From Sinorhizobium sp. BG8 (GTDB lineage: Bacteria; Pseudomonadota; Alphaproteobacteria; Rhizobiales; Rhizobiaceae): a stretch of 64,000 bases of DNA. Of this stretch, positions 56,340-64,000 are shown in pieces. The translations under genes were made by a program, and so were the position numbers. A model generated the notes under the pieces. It did no database searches. It was not told the origin of the DNA and saw only the letters and a list, made by a program, of their open reading frames with translations. Where the stretch lies: assembly GCF_016864555.1 (NCBI RefSeq), contig NZ_CP044011.1:787001-851000 (forward strand), written 5' to 3'. Every line of letters starts with the position of its first letter. The first letter of the stretch is position 1.

Positions 56340-57113
56340 TCAATAGGCGCTGGCGGACGTGGAGTGCCCGCGGCCGTCAAGCATAGCGAGAATGTCGTTC
56401 AGAAGCCCTGAGGCACCGAAGCGGAAGGTGGACGGAATGGCCCAGTCCGGACCGTGGATCGTCGCCGCGAGGTTGAGATAGAGCGTGGCATCACCGACAG
56501 TCCTGACGCCGCCAGCGGGCTTGAACCCGACATTGCGTCCGCTCTCGCGGATGGCATTCAGCATGATGTCGGCCGCCTCGAGCGTGGCGTTCACCGGCAC
56601 CTTGCCGGTCGAGGTCTTGATGAAGTCGCTTCCCGCGGAAATCGCGATATGCGACGCGTTGCGTATCAGGCCCGGATCCTTCAGCTCGCCGGTTTCGAGG
56701 ATGGTCTTCAGAAGGACCGGCGGGGCGCAGACGTCGCGAACGGCCGTCACCATCGTCCTGACGGCGGCTTCGTCGCCGGCAAGGAGCGCCTTGTAGGGAA
56801 TGACGAGATCGATCTCGTCAGCGCCGTCGGCGATCGCCTGGCGCGCTTCCGCGACCACGGTTTCTACCGGAAGGTCTCCGGAGGGGAAGTTCACCACCGT
56901 TGCAATCTTCACGGCACTGTTGGGACCGAGGGTGCCGCGTGCCTGTGCGACGAAGCGCGGCCAGATGCAGATCGCCGCCGCGTGTCCGAAGGGGGTGACG
57001 GCCTGGGCGCACAGGGTCTCGATGGCCGCTGCATCACAATCATCCGCCAGATTGGTAAGGTCGAGCAGGGAGAGCGCTTTTGCGGCAACCTGGCGTGGGG
57101 TCATTTCAGTCAT
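56340..57113 (-). CDS. deoC: Deoxyribose-phosphate aldolase
   Basis: It cleaves 2-deoxyribose-5-phosphate to acetaldehyde and glyceraldehyde-3-phosphate. The 257-residue TIM barrel resembles E. coli DeoC. It has KIATVVNFPSGDLPVETVVA and EIDLVIPYKALLAGDEAAVR. LLKTILETGELKDPGLIRNA includes the proton-relay Lys, DFIKTSTGKVPVNATLEA the Schiff-base Lys, and GFKPAGGVRTVGDAT the phosphate loop. Its start overlaps the punA stop by 8 bases and it ends 10 bases before deoA. Confidence 0.96.
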   Translation of the reverse strand: MTEMTPRQVAAKALSLLDLTNLADDCDAAAIETLCAQAVTPFGHAAAICIWPRFVAQARGTLGPNSAVKIATVVNFPSGDLPVETVVAEARQAIADGADEIDLVIPYKALLAGDEAAVRTMVTAVRDVCAPPVLLKTILETGELKDPGLIRNASHIAISAGSDFIKTSTGKVPVNATLEAADIMLNAIRESGRNVGFKPAGGVRTVGDATLYLNLAATIHGPDWAIPSTFRFGASGLLNDILAMLDGRGHSTSASAY

Positions 57114-57918
57114 TGTCGTTGTCTCCGCCGCCGATCATCGCGGTCAGAATGGCGGCAAGCCGCCTGCCGCCGATCGGGGCCATGTCCTTCGTTTCATGGT
57201 GGCTGAGCTCCGCGCCGGTCATGCCGGCCCCGTAGTTGGTGATCACGGAGGCAGCTGCGACCCTGAGCCCGAGAGACCGGGCGATCAGAACTTCCGGCAC
57301 GGTCGACATGCCGACGGCGTCCGCACCGAGTATCCGTGCCATGCGGATCTCGGCCGGGGTCTCGAAGCTCGGACCCGAGAACCACATGTAAACGCCGCTG
57401 ACGAGCTCCTCGCCCGTGATGGCTGCCGCGCGTCGCATTCGAGAGGCGAGTTCAGCGTCATAGGCGTTGGTCATTCCGACGAAACGCTCGTCGCCATCAA
57501 GGCCGATCAGCGGGTTCGTGCCGGAGAAATTGATGTGGTCGGTGATCTGCATGACCGATCCGGGCGGCATGTCCTCGCGAAGCGAACCGGCGGAGTTGGT
57601 GAGGATCAAGGAGTCGATTCCAAGGCCCTTCAATGCCTCGATCGGCGCGCGCATGGCGTTTGCGTCGCCCTTCTCGTAGTAGTGGACACGTCCCGAAAGC
57701 ATCACCACGGGCGCCTGCCCCAGAGTGCCGGCAACGAGCTCTCCCGCATGGCCGGAAACCGAGCCGATGGGAAAGCTCGGAAGTTCGGAATAGGGAATGC
57801 GCACGGCATTCTCGACGGAATCGACCAGTGAACCGAGGCCCGAGCCGAGCACGATGCCGTACAGCGGCGCGATTCCCCCGAGCCGCGGGACGAGGTGGTC
57901 TATGGTCGAGGCGCTCAT
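57106..57918 (-). CDS. punA: Purine-nucleoside phosphorylase
   Basis: It phosphorolyses inosine/guanosine and their deoxy forms to base and (deoxy)ribose-1-phosphate. The 270-residue trimeric-type PNP has the phosphate loop YGIVLGSGLGSLVDSVEN, MLSGRVHYYEKGDANAMRAP and LTNSAGSLREDMPPGSVMQI. ITDHINFSGTNPLIG and the C-terminal VITNYGAGMTGAELSHHET (base-binding Asn) are also present. The start overlaps the cdd stop by four bases (ATGA), which decides it among longer alternatives. It feeds DeoB and DeoC. Confidence 0.95.
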   Translation of the reverse strand: MSASTIDHLVPRLGGIAPLYGIVLGSGLGSLVDSVENAVRIPYSELPSFPIGSVSGHAGELVAGTLGQAPVVMLSGRVHYYEKGDANAMRAPIEALKGLGIDSLILTNSAGSLREDMPPGSVMQITDHINFSGTNPLIGLDGDERFVGMTNAYDAELASRMRRAAAITGEELVSGVYMWFSGPSFETPAEIRMARILGADAVGMSTVPEVLIARSLGLRVAAASVITNYGAGMTGAELSHHETKDMAPIGGRRLAAILTAMIGGGDNDND

Positions 57919-58307
57919 CCGATCGTCTCCGTGGCGAAGCTGTGGGGCAGCAGTTCGTCCATCGTCATGGTCTTTTTCACGCCCGCATCGTCGCACAGAT
58001 AGACCCGGGTGGATGGCGAGGCGAACTCCGCGATCTTCTGCCGGCAGCCGCCACAGGGCGGGCAGAGCGGCAGCTTCTCGGCGATCACCGCCATCTCCAC
58101 GATCCTCTTCGCACCGCCCATGATCATGCGGCTGATCGCGGTCGGTTCTGCGCACCATCCCTGCGGGAAGGAAATGTTCTCGATGTTGGCACCCGTATAG
58201 ATCTTGCCGTCCTCGGCACGTATAGCCGCACCGACCGGGAACTTCGAATAGGGCGCATGGGCGAACGCCATCGCGTCGCGCGCCGCTTCGAACAGATCGT
58301 GGGACAT
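57915..58307 (-). CDS. cdd: Cytidine deaminase
   Basis: A zinc enzyme that deaminates cytidine and deoxycytidine. The protein has 130 residues, the homotetrameric form. It shows FAHAPYSKFPVGAAIRAEDG, GANIENISFPQGWCAEPTAI with the zinc Cys and catalytic Glu, and LPLCPPCGGCRQKIAEFA with the other two zinc cysteines. It starts just 2 bases after the permease gene upstream ends and overlaps punA, so it is fully embedded in the nucleoside operon. Confidence 0.96.
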   Translation of the reverse strand: MSHDLFEAARDAMAFAHAPYSKFPVGAAIRAEDGKIYTGANIENISFPQGWCAEPTAISRMIMGGAKRIVEMAVIAEKLPLCPPCGGCRQKIAEFASPSTRVYLCDDAGVKKTMTMDELLPHSFATETIG

Positions 58308-58309
58308 TC

Positions 58310-59281
58310 TCAACGCTCCTTTACATAGGGTACGCCACCCGCCTTGGGCGGTATGGCCTTGCCGATGAAGCCGGCAAGCAGGACGACGGTGAGGATATAG
58401 GGCAGCGCCTGCATCAATTGTACCGGCACCTTGCCGATGAGCGGCAGGGGCGTGCCCTGGTAGCGGATGGCGAAGGCATCGAGGAAGCCGAACAGCAGGC
58501 AGGCGAACATGACGTTGACCGGTCGCCACTTGGCAAAGATCAGGGCCGCGAGCGCAATGTAGCCCTTGCCTGCCGTCATGCCTTTCGTCCATCCCGCATT
58601 GGCCGCAAGCGAAAGATAGGCGCCGGCGATGCCGCACAGGATGCCGCAGCATATCACCGCCCGGTAGCGCATCCAGATGACGGAAATGCCCGCGGTATCG
58701 ACTGCGCCCGGATTTTCGCCGACGGCGCGCAGTCTAAGTCCGAAGCGCGTGCGGTAAAGAATCCACCAGGTGACCGGCACCATCAGGAAGGCGAAGTAAG
58801 TAAGCCCCTGATGACCGGAAAGGAGCTCGGCATAGATCGGCCCGAGCACCGGAACGCCCTGCAGCTGTTCGGCGAAGGGCAAATGGATCGCCTGGAAGCG
58901 GGCATCGTCCGTCAGCGCCGGCGTGCGGCCGCCCTGGCGGAACCACGCCTCGCCGAGGATGACGGTGGAGCCAGCGACGATGAAGTTGATGGCAACGCCC
59001 GAGACGATCTGGCTGCCGCGCTGCGTAATCGATGCATAGCCGTGCACGAGCGATAGCAGGACGGAGACAACGACGGCTGCAAGCAGTCCGGCCATCGCTG
59101 ATTGTGCCACGAAGGCGACGCAGCCCGCGGCGAAGGCGCCGGCGAGCATCTTGCCCTCGAGACCGATGTCGAAGATGCCGGCACGCTCCGTGAAGAGTCC
59201 GGCAAGGGCCGCGAGAATGAGCGGCGTCGAAAGCCGGACGGTAGACTGGGCCAGTTCCAGGAAAAGCTGAAGGAAGTCCAT
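58310..59281 (-). CDS. Nucleoside ABC transporter permease (NupQ-type)
   Basis: An inner-membrane permease of 323 residues, branched-chain amino acid/ribose permease superfamily. The N-terminus FLQLFLELAQSTVRLSTPLI is followed by LAALAGLFTERAGIFDIGLEGKML, a signature of Bmp-associated permeases (split here by its helix start). About eight helices follow, with an EAA-like loop near VGENPGAVDTAGISVIWMRY that contacts the ATPase. Its neighbours NupP-type, NupO-type and BmpA make a full importer. The gene sits 4 bases after the partner permease and 2 bases before cdd. Confidence 0.92.
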   Translation of the reverse strand: MDFLQLFLELAQSTVRLSTPLILAALAGLFTERAGIFDIGLEGKMLAGAFAAGCVAFVAQSAMAGLLAAVVVSVLLSLVHGYASITQRGSQIVSGVAINFIVAGSTVILGEAWFRQGGRTPALTDDARFQAIHLPFAEQLQGVPVLGPIYAELLSGHQGLTYFAFLMVPVTWWILYRTRFGLRLRAVGENPGAVDTAGISVIWMRYRAVICCGILCGIAGAYLSLAANAGWTKGMTAGKGYIALAALIFAKWRPVNVMFACLLFGFLDAFAIRYQGTPLPLIGKVPVQLMQALPYILTVVLLAGFIGKAIPPKAGGVPYVKER

Positions 59282-59285
59282 GGCC

Positions 59286-60418
59286 TCATGCCCCCTTTAC
59301 GGCCGCTTCGGTGCGTCCGCGACCGGAAAGGCCGAGGACGACACGCGTGATGGCGGGGCGGAACATGTGCTCCAGCGCGCCGGCGAAAAGGATCACGAGA
59401 CCCTGAATGATGACGATCATGTCTCGCGAGATCGACGGCATCTCGAATGCGATTTCGGCGCCCCCTGGTAGAGCATGCCGAAGAGGATCGCGGCTGGGAT
59501 GATACCGGCCGGATGCGAACGACCCATCAGCGCCACGGCAATGCCGACGAAGCCCGCGCCCTGAACGAAGTCGAGCTGCATCCGATAGGTCTCGCCCATG
59601 ATGGGGTTGAGCGCCATCAGGCCTGCGAGCCCGCCGGAAATCATCATGGTGATGATGATGATGCGCGCCTCCTTGATGCCTGCATAGCGCGCGGCCGCCG
59701 GGCTGTGACCCATGGTACGCATCTCGTAGCCGAACTTCGTGCGCCAGATCAGCACCCAGACACCGAATGACGCCGCCAGAGCCAGCAGGAACGTCACGTT
59801 GAAGGGCGAGGTACCGACGCTCAGTCCGAAGATAGACATCAGCCAGTCGAGTTTCGGCAATTGCCCGCCGGTATCGAATGTGCGCGTCTCGAGCGACATC
59901 GATCCGAGAGGCTTCATCACGCGGTTGAGCATGTAGTTCATCAGGCTCGCGGCGATGAAGTTGAACATGATCGTGGTGATGACGATATGGCTGCCGCGTT
60001 TGGCCTGGAACCAGCCGGGCAGAAAGGCCCAGAGCGCCCCGAAGAGCGCCGCTCCCAGGATCGCCACCGGAAAGACGACGTACCAGGGCATGATCCGGTC
60101 GAGCCAGAGGCAGGCGAGCGCCACGCCGATGCCGGCGACATAGGCCTGGCCCTCGCCACCGATATTGAACAGCCCGGCATGGAAGGCGACGGCGACCGCA
60201 AGGCCGGTGAAGATGAAGGTCGTCGCGTAGTAGAGCGTGAAGCCGATATACTCGCCACGACCGAACGCGCCGTTGATCATGTGGTAGGCCGCTTCCAGCG
60301 GGTTTTCGCCGACCAGCAACACGACGAGACCCGCAACCACGAAGGCGACGACGAGGTTGACGAGCGGGATCAGAACATACTCTGCCCAAGCCGGCAGCTT
60401 TGCATAGGGCACGCTCAT
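59286..60418 (-). CDS. Nucleoside ABC transporter permease (NupP-type), frameshifted
   Basis: The other membrane subunit. Helices begin with YVLIPLVNLVVAFVVAGLVV and continue through FLPGWFQAKRGSHIVITTIM and an EAA-like loop MRTMGHSPAAARYAGIKEAR. The frame breaks near codon 317 in a run of five C (plus-strand 59461-59465). Continuing in the alternate frame after MLYQGG gives AEIAFEMPSISRDMIVIIQG and a last helix, for about 377 residues in all. One missing base explains it. The ATG overlaps the upstream ATPase stop (ATGA), and the NupQ-type gene follows by 4 bases. Confidence 0.88.
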
Positions 60419-61950
60419 TCTGCGGCCTCCTTCCGGTCTTCGACGCCCGCCATCAGCAGACCGAGCTCGCTTTCGGTGGCGTCCGGCGTGCGCTCGCCGA
60501 CGACGCGGCCCGCAAACATGACGAGGATACGGTCTGAAAGCGCCCGGATCTCGTCGAGTTCGACGGAGACCAGCAGCACCGCCTTGCCCTGATCGCGCAT
60601 CTCGATGATGCGCTTGTGGATGAATTCGATTGCGCCGACATCGACGCCGCGTGTGGGCTGCCCGATGATGAGGACGTCGGGACCGCGCTCCATCTCGCGC
60701 GCGAGCACGATCTTCTGCTGGTTGCCGCCCGAGAAGTTTGCGGTCTTGAGCCGCGAGTTGGGTGGGCGAATGTCGTATTTCTGGATCTTTTCCTCTGCGT
60801 CGGCGCGGATCGCATCGATATCGAGCAGAAATCCGCGTCGGTACTTCGGATCATCGTGATAACCGAGGATGGCGTTCTCGCTTTCCTCGAACTTCAGGAC
60901 GAGGCCGACATGATGCCGGTCCTCCGGTACATGAGCGAGGCCGCGCTGGCGAAGTTGCGCCGGATCGGCGTGGCCGATGACGTCGATTGCCTCGCCGTTC
61001 AGCGTGACGCTGCCCTCGACCGCGCGCCTGATCCCGGAGATCGCTTCCAGCAGTTCCGACTGGCCGTTGCCCGCAACGCCCGCAATACCGACGATCTCGC
61101 CGGCCCGAATGTCGAGGGAAACGTTGTCGACCATGGTGACGCCGCGGCCGTCGCGAACGGTGAGGTCGCGGACCGAAAGCTTGACGTCACCAGGGTGCGC
61201 CTCACCCTTTTCCACCCGCAGTAGAACGCGCCGGCCGACCATCAGCTCGGCGAGCTCCTCCACCGATGTCTTGGCCGTCTCGCGCGTTGCCACCATCTCG
61301 CCGCGGCGCATGACGGAAACCTCGTCGGTGATCGCCATGATCTCGCGCAGCTTGTGGGTGATGAGGATGATGGTTTTTCCCTGGGCCTTCAATTGTTCGA
61401 GAATGCGGAAGAGATGGTCCGCCTCGGCAGGCGTCAGCACACCCGTAGGTTCGTCGAGGATCAGGATGTCCGCCTTGCGATAGAGCGCCTTCAGGATCTC
61501 GACGCGCTGCTGGAGGCCTACCGGCAGTTCCTCTATGACCGCGTCCGGATCGACTTCGAGCGCATACTCTTTCTCGAGCCTCTTCAGCTCGCCTCTCGCC
61601 TTGGCGATGCCCGCATTCAGAATCCAGCTTTCTTCCGCGCCGAGCATGACGTTTTCCAGCACGGTGAAATTTTCGACCAGCATGAAGTGTTGGTGCACCA
61701 TGCCGATGCCCGCCGCGATCGCCGCATTGGGATCGCGGATGTGTACCACGCGACCGTCCACCTCGATTTCCCCACGGTCGGCCTGGTAGAAGCCGTAGAG
61801 GATAGACATCAATGTCGACTTGCCCGCCCCATTCTCGCCGATGATGCCGTGAATGGTCCCTTTTCGGACCTTCAGGTTGATGTCCCTGTTGGCATGGACC
61901 GGCCCGAAGCTCTTGTCTATGCCTTTCAATTCTATTGCCAATTCGCCCAT
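60415..61950 (-). CDS. Nucleoside ABC transporter ATPase (NupO/YufO-type)
   Basis: A 511-residue ATPase with two nucleotide-binding domains in one chain. The first is canonical: Walker [22 protein letters not shown]-loop [20 protein letters not shown], signature [20 protein letters not shown] and Walker [14 protein letters not shown]. The second has a degenerate Walker [17 protein letters not shown], with the signature [20 protein letters not shown]. This asymmetry is usual for sugar/nucleoside importers. It leads the minus-strand operon of at least seven overlapping or abutting genes. Confidence 0.94.
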   Translation of the reverse strand: MGELAIELKGIDKSFGPVHANRDINLKVRKGTIHGIIGENGAGKSTLMSILYGFYQADRGEIEVDGRVVHIRDPNAAIAAGIGMVHQHFMLVENFTVLENVMLGAEESWILNAGIAKARGELKRLEKEYALEVDPDAVIEELPVGLQQRVEILKALYRKADILILDEPTGVLTPAEADHLFRILEQLKAQGKTIILITHKLREIMAITDEVSVMRRGEMVATRETAKTSVEELAELMVGRRVLLRVEKGEAHPGDVKLSVRDLTVRDGRGVTMVDNVSLDIRAGEIVGIAGVAGNGQSELLEAISGIRRAVEGSVTLNGEAIDVIGHADPAQLRQRGLAHVPEDRHHVGLVLKFEESENAILGYHDDPKYRRGFLLDIDAIRADAEEKIQKYDIRPPNSRLKTANFSGGNQQKIVLAREMERGPDVLIIGQPTRGVDVGAIEFIHKRIIEMRDQGKAVLLVSVELDEIRALSDRILVMFAGRVVGERTPDATESELGLLMAGVEDRKEAAE

Positions 61951-62117
61951 GACGATCCGTTGAGTTCCTGAATGGAGCCGTCTGTCCGCTTATCTCGCGG
62001 CTTGTCCTTGCTCAGTCTTGTTGCTTCCGCAGCGCTTGTCCAGCATCATTGCGGCATGGCCCGCCATTGGATAAAGCCGTTTCCCAGCCAAACTTGCCAG
62101 CGGGGCCAAGCCAGTTC

Positions 62118-62348
62118 ATGACCAGCAACACCAAATCCCCCTCAGACACGACCGGCCGAATTGCCGCGCTGGAGGAACACGTCGCCCATCAGGCCCGCAC
62201 GATCGAGGAGCTTTCCGATCAGCTGGTCGAACAGTGGAAGATTGTCGAGCAGATGCGCGCGAAGCTCGACCAGCTGACGACCCGTTTCCTTCTTCTTGAG
62301 GAGAGTTCGCTCGAAGCTCCGCCGATTACGCGCCCGCCGCACTACTGA
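62118..62348 (+). CDS. slyX: SlyX family protein
   Basis: A 76-residue protein of the SlyX family of unknown function. It is dominated by one coiled coil, GRIAALEEHVAHQARTIEEL then VEQWKIVEQMRAKLDQLTTR, and ends with the family motif APPITRPPHY (E. coli has PPPHY). The start at 62118 gives the usual length. It is oddly placed on the plus strand between the nucleoside ATPase gene and the binding-protein gene of the same transporter, with a shared terminator after it. Confidence 0.9.
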   Translation: MTSNTKSPSDTTGRIAALEEHVAHQARTIEELSDQLVEQWKIVEQMRAKLDQLTTRFLLLEESSLEAPPITRPPHY

Positions 62349-62366
62349 CGGTCGGCCAAGACGAAA

Positions 62367-62399
62367 AAGCCCGTCCGTTCAGCGCGAACGGACGGGCTT
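62367..62399. terminator. Bidirectional terminator between slyX and the BMP gene
   Basis: A perfect 14-bp stem AAGCCCGTCCGTTC/GAACGGACGGGCTT with a five-base loop has AAAAA on its left and TTCTGCTT on its right. It lies 18 bases after the slyX stop and 15 bases beyond the convergent binding-protein stop. Confidence 0.85.
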
Positions 62400-62414
62400 C
62401 TGCTTGTCAGCCTG

Positions 62415-63407
62415 TTAGTAGGGGCAGGTTTCGTCCGACATGTAGTCGTGGACCGTGACCGTGCCGGCAATGATGTCGGCCTTGGCCTTTTCGATTGCAG
62501 CTTTCATGTCCGGGGTGATCAGCGCCGCGTTGTTGTCGTCCATGGCAACGCCGACGCCGTCTTCCTTCAGGCCGAGCACGTTGATGCCGGGCGTGAACTT
62601 GCCGTCGTTGGCGGACTTGAAGGCATCATAGACGGCCACGTCGACGCGCTTGAGCATCGAGGTGAGGACCTTGCCCGGCTGGAGGGCGTTCTGGTTCGAA
62701 TCGACGCCGATGCCGAGCTTGCCCGCATCCGCGGCTGCCTGAAGCACGCCCACGCCGGTGCCGCCGGCCGCGTGATAGACGACGTCGGAGCCCTGGTCGA
62801 ACTGCGACTTCGCGATCTCGCCGCCCTTGACCGGGTCGTTCCAGGCATCCGGAGTCGTGCCCGTATAGGCCTCGAGCACCTTGACATCGGATCCGGTCGA
62901 CTTCGCGCCGCCGATGTAGCCGCAGGCGAACTTGTGGATCAGCGGAATGTCCATGCCGCCGACAAAGCTGACGGTCTTGGATTTCGATGCCAGCCCGGCG
63001 AGGATGCCAGCGAGCCAGGAACCTTCTTCTTCCTTGAAGACAACGGAGCGGACGTTCGGCTTGTCGACGACCATGTCGATGATCGCAAACTTCGTGTCCG
63101 GATACTCGGCTGCCACCTTCTCGAGGGTCGCAGCCCAGGAGAAGCCGGCCATCACGATCGGGTTGTTGCCGTCACCGGCGAAGCGGCGAAGCGCCTGCTC
63201 GCGCTGGGCGTCGTTGGCGATTTCGAAATCGCGGTATTCGATGCCCGTCTCGGCCTTGAACTTCTCGGCGCCGTTGAACGCTGCCTCGTTGAAGGATTTG
63301 TCGAACTTGCCTCCCAGATCGTAGATGATTGCAGGCTTGAGATCTGCCGCCAGCGCCGTCGCAGACATCGCAGCCATGGCAAGGAATGTCAGAAGGGTTT
63401 TTTTCAT
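62415..63407 (-). CDS. BMP family nucleoside-binding protein
   Basis: A periplasmic solute-binding protein (basic membrane protein/PnrA-like family) of 330 residues that captures nucleosides for the adjacent ABC importer. The signal peptide KKTLLTFLAMAAMSATALAA is cleaved near ADLKP, and there is no lipobox Cys, unlike Gram-positive and spirochete members. Family features are AIIYDLGGKFDKSFNEAAFN, the segment VMAGFSWAATLEKVAAEYPD and VGGMDIPLIHKFACGYIGGA. VYHAAGGTGVGVLQAAADAG and the C-terminal YMSDETCPY follow. It is transcribed separately from the permease operon, since slyX and a terminator lie between. Confidence 0.93.
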   Translation of the reverse strand: MKKTLLTFLAMAAMSATALAADLKPAIIYDLGGKFDKSFNEAAFNGAEKFKAETGIEYRDFEIANDAQREQALRRFAGDGNNPIVMAGFSWAATLEKVAAEYPDTKFAIIDMVVDKPNVRSVVFKEEEGSWLAGILAGLASKSKTVSFVGGMDIPLIHKFACGYIGGAKSTGSDVKVLEAYTGTTPDAWNDPVKGGEIAKSQFDQGSDVVYHAAGGTGVGVLQAAADAGKLGIGVDSNQNALQPGKVLTSMLKRVDVAVYDAFKSANDGKFTPGINVLGLKEDGVGVAMDDNNAALITPDMKAAIEKAKADIIAGTVTVHDYMSDETCPY

Positions 63408-63561
63408 AGTGCAGCCCTGTTGTCGCTATTGATCTTTTTTCGGGTCCTCCCGCACGCCTTTTGCAGGCAAGTCTGCGGAGCCGCCGACCCGTTCCCGTGG
63501 GTCGAGCCGCCGGCATCCTTGCACGCCTAAGGGAAAATTTCACGAGAAATTTTTCAGTTGG

Positions 63562-63615
63562 TAAAAAAAGCAAATCCTGCTCGCGGGATGGGCGATTGCC
63601 CAAATCCGCGGCAGG
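63562..63615 (-). terminator. Terminator after msrA
   Basis: Reading the minus strand, CCTGC/GCAGG and CCGCGG-type pairing enclose an inner GGGC/GCCC hairpin. The structure is followed by ATTTGC and seven T. It begins 15 bases after the msrA stop. Confidence 0.7.
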
Positions 63616-63629
63616 AAAATGCTTTTAAA

Positions 63630-64000
63630 TCAGCCTATTGCGCAGGAGACGCCGGTACCGCGCAGACCGCAGTATCCGCCCGGATTCTTGGCCAGATACT
63701 GCTGGTGGCTGGCGTCGGCGAAGTAGAAAGGGCCAGCCTCCGCGATCTCGGTCGTAACGCGTCCCTTGTGCCCTGCTTCCGCAAGCGCCGCCTGGAATTG
63801 GTCGCGCACGCGCCGGGCCGTCGCGAGCTGCTCGTCGTCCCCGGTGTAGATGGCCGAGCGGTAGGTCGTGCCGATGTCGTTGCCCTGGCGCATGCCCTGG
63901 GTCGGGTCGTGCTCCTCGAAGAAGGTCTTCAGGATGGTCTCCAGCGAAACGGCCTTCGGGTCGTAAGCGACCAGCACTACCTCCGCGTGGCCGGTGAGCC
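63630..64000 (-). CDS. msrA: Peptide-methionine (S)-S-oxide reductase MsrA, 3' part
   Basis: It repairs S-methionine sulfoxide in proteins. Only the last 123 residues are in the window; the catalytic GCFWG motif lies beyond the edge. What is visible is diagnostic: [40 protein letters not shown] and [40 protein letters not shown] then carries the resolving-type Cys near the C-terminus, and another Cys follows in GVSCAIG. A strong terminator follows the stop. It is transcribed away from the edge toward the BMP gene, with no overlap. Confidence 0.95.
   Translation of the reverse strand, partial: LTGHAEVVLVAYDPKAVSLETILKTFFEEHDPTQGMRQGNDIGTTYRSAIYTGDDEQLATARRVRDQFQAALAEAGHKGRVTTEIAEAGPFYFADASHQQYLAKNPGGYCGLRGTGVSCAIG

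Noticed and set aside
62685-62710. tRNA-like GGTTCGAATC string
   Set aside because: It lies inside the BMP coding sequence and has no acceptor or anticodon stem around it.
63408-63629. Purine riboswitch upstream of the nucleoside-binding protein gene
   Set aside because: The region has no recognisable purine aptamer core. The visible structure belongs to the msrA terminator on the same strand.
1-64000. Mobile elements, CRISPR arrays, phage or defence genes
   Set aside because: No transposase, integrase, direct-repeat array or defence-family protein was recognised. Gene content is core metabolism and envelope throughout.

Overview
The window is GC-rich core chromosome of an alphaproteobacterium, most likely a Rhizobiaceae member (Sinorhizobium/Ensifer, Rhizobium or a close relative). 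This rests on gene content and order: a BA14K-type protein, dnaK-dnaJ with an alphaproteobacterial heat-shock promoter, recF away from dnaA, EF-P with its EpmA/EpmB modification enzymes, a complete cpa/tad Flp pilus locus, and a Bmp/Nup-type nucleoside ABC transporter beside deo genes. I see no tRNA, rRNA, insertion sequence, prophage or CRISPR array. Coding density is high, and most junctions are overlapping or nearly so.

Layout. 1-8.2 kb: end of a BA14K protein, a candidate 31-residue membrane peptide, a class A penicillin-binding protein, dnaK, dnaJ, a HAD phosphatase and a conserved hypothetical. 8.5-16.6 kb: recF, a MoeB/ThiF-like protein, an acetyltransferase, a 2-hydroxyacid dehydrogenase, an SH3 protein, a PfkB adenosine kinase, then efp divergent from epmA-epmB. 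16.6-23 kb: a chemoreceptor, a CysZ/EI24 membrane protein, a VOC/TetR divergent pair with two operator copies, nth, a DUF2244 protein and an Ada-like methyltransferase. 23-29 kb (minus strand): mgsA, glk, an MsbA-like ABC exporter, dapB and gpmA, preceded by mepA. 29-36 kb: yejABEF and a GhrA-type reductase. 36-38.8 kb: M17 aminopeptidase, MarR regulator and NlpC/P60 hydrolase. 38.9-51.2 kb: the Flp pilus locus. 51.4-63.4 kb: nucleoside salvage. 63.6 kb to the edge: msrA, partial.

How the genes work together. In the pilus locus, the 56-residue pilin, the prepilin peptidase CpaA, CpaB, the secretin CpaC, CpaD, CpaE, the ATPase CpaF, TadB and TadC lie on the minus strand. TadE-like pseudopilins and a lone CpaC-N-like protein lie on the plus strand, and the TPR lipoprotein TadD lies at the far end. 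In the salvage block, BmpA-NupABC imports nucleosides. Cdd, PunA, DeoA, DeoB and Add deaminate them or split them to bases and pentose phosphates, DeoC cleaves deoxyribose-5-phosphate, and Upp recovers uracil.

The main caution is sequence quality. Four conserved genes (the PBP, dnaJ, one nucleoside permease and an aspartyl protease) are each broken by what looks like one missing base in a G or C run, and epmB probably is too. The shared type of lesion points to base-calling error rather than real pseudogenes. I found no convincing undescribed system. The most interesting non-coding signals are two exact TTAA-N7-TTAA (CtrA-type) boxes, near-matches around the pilus genes, a paired TetR operator and a two-tier stem-loop before the protease gene.
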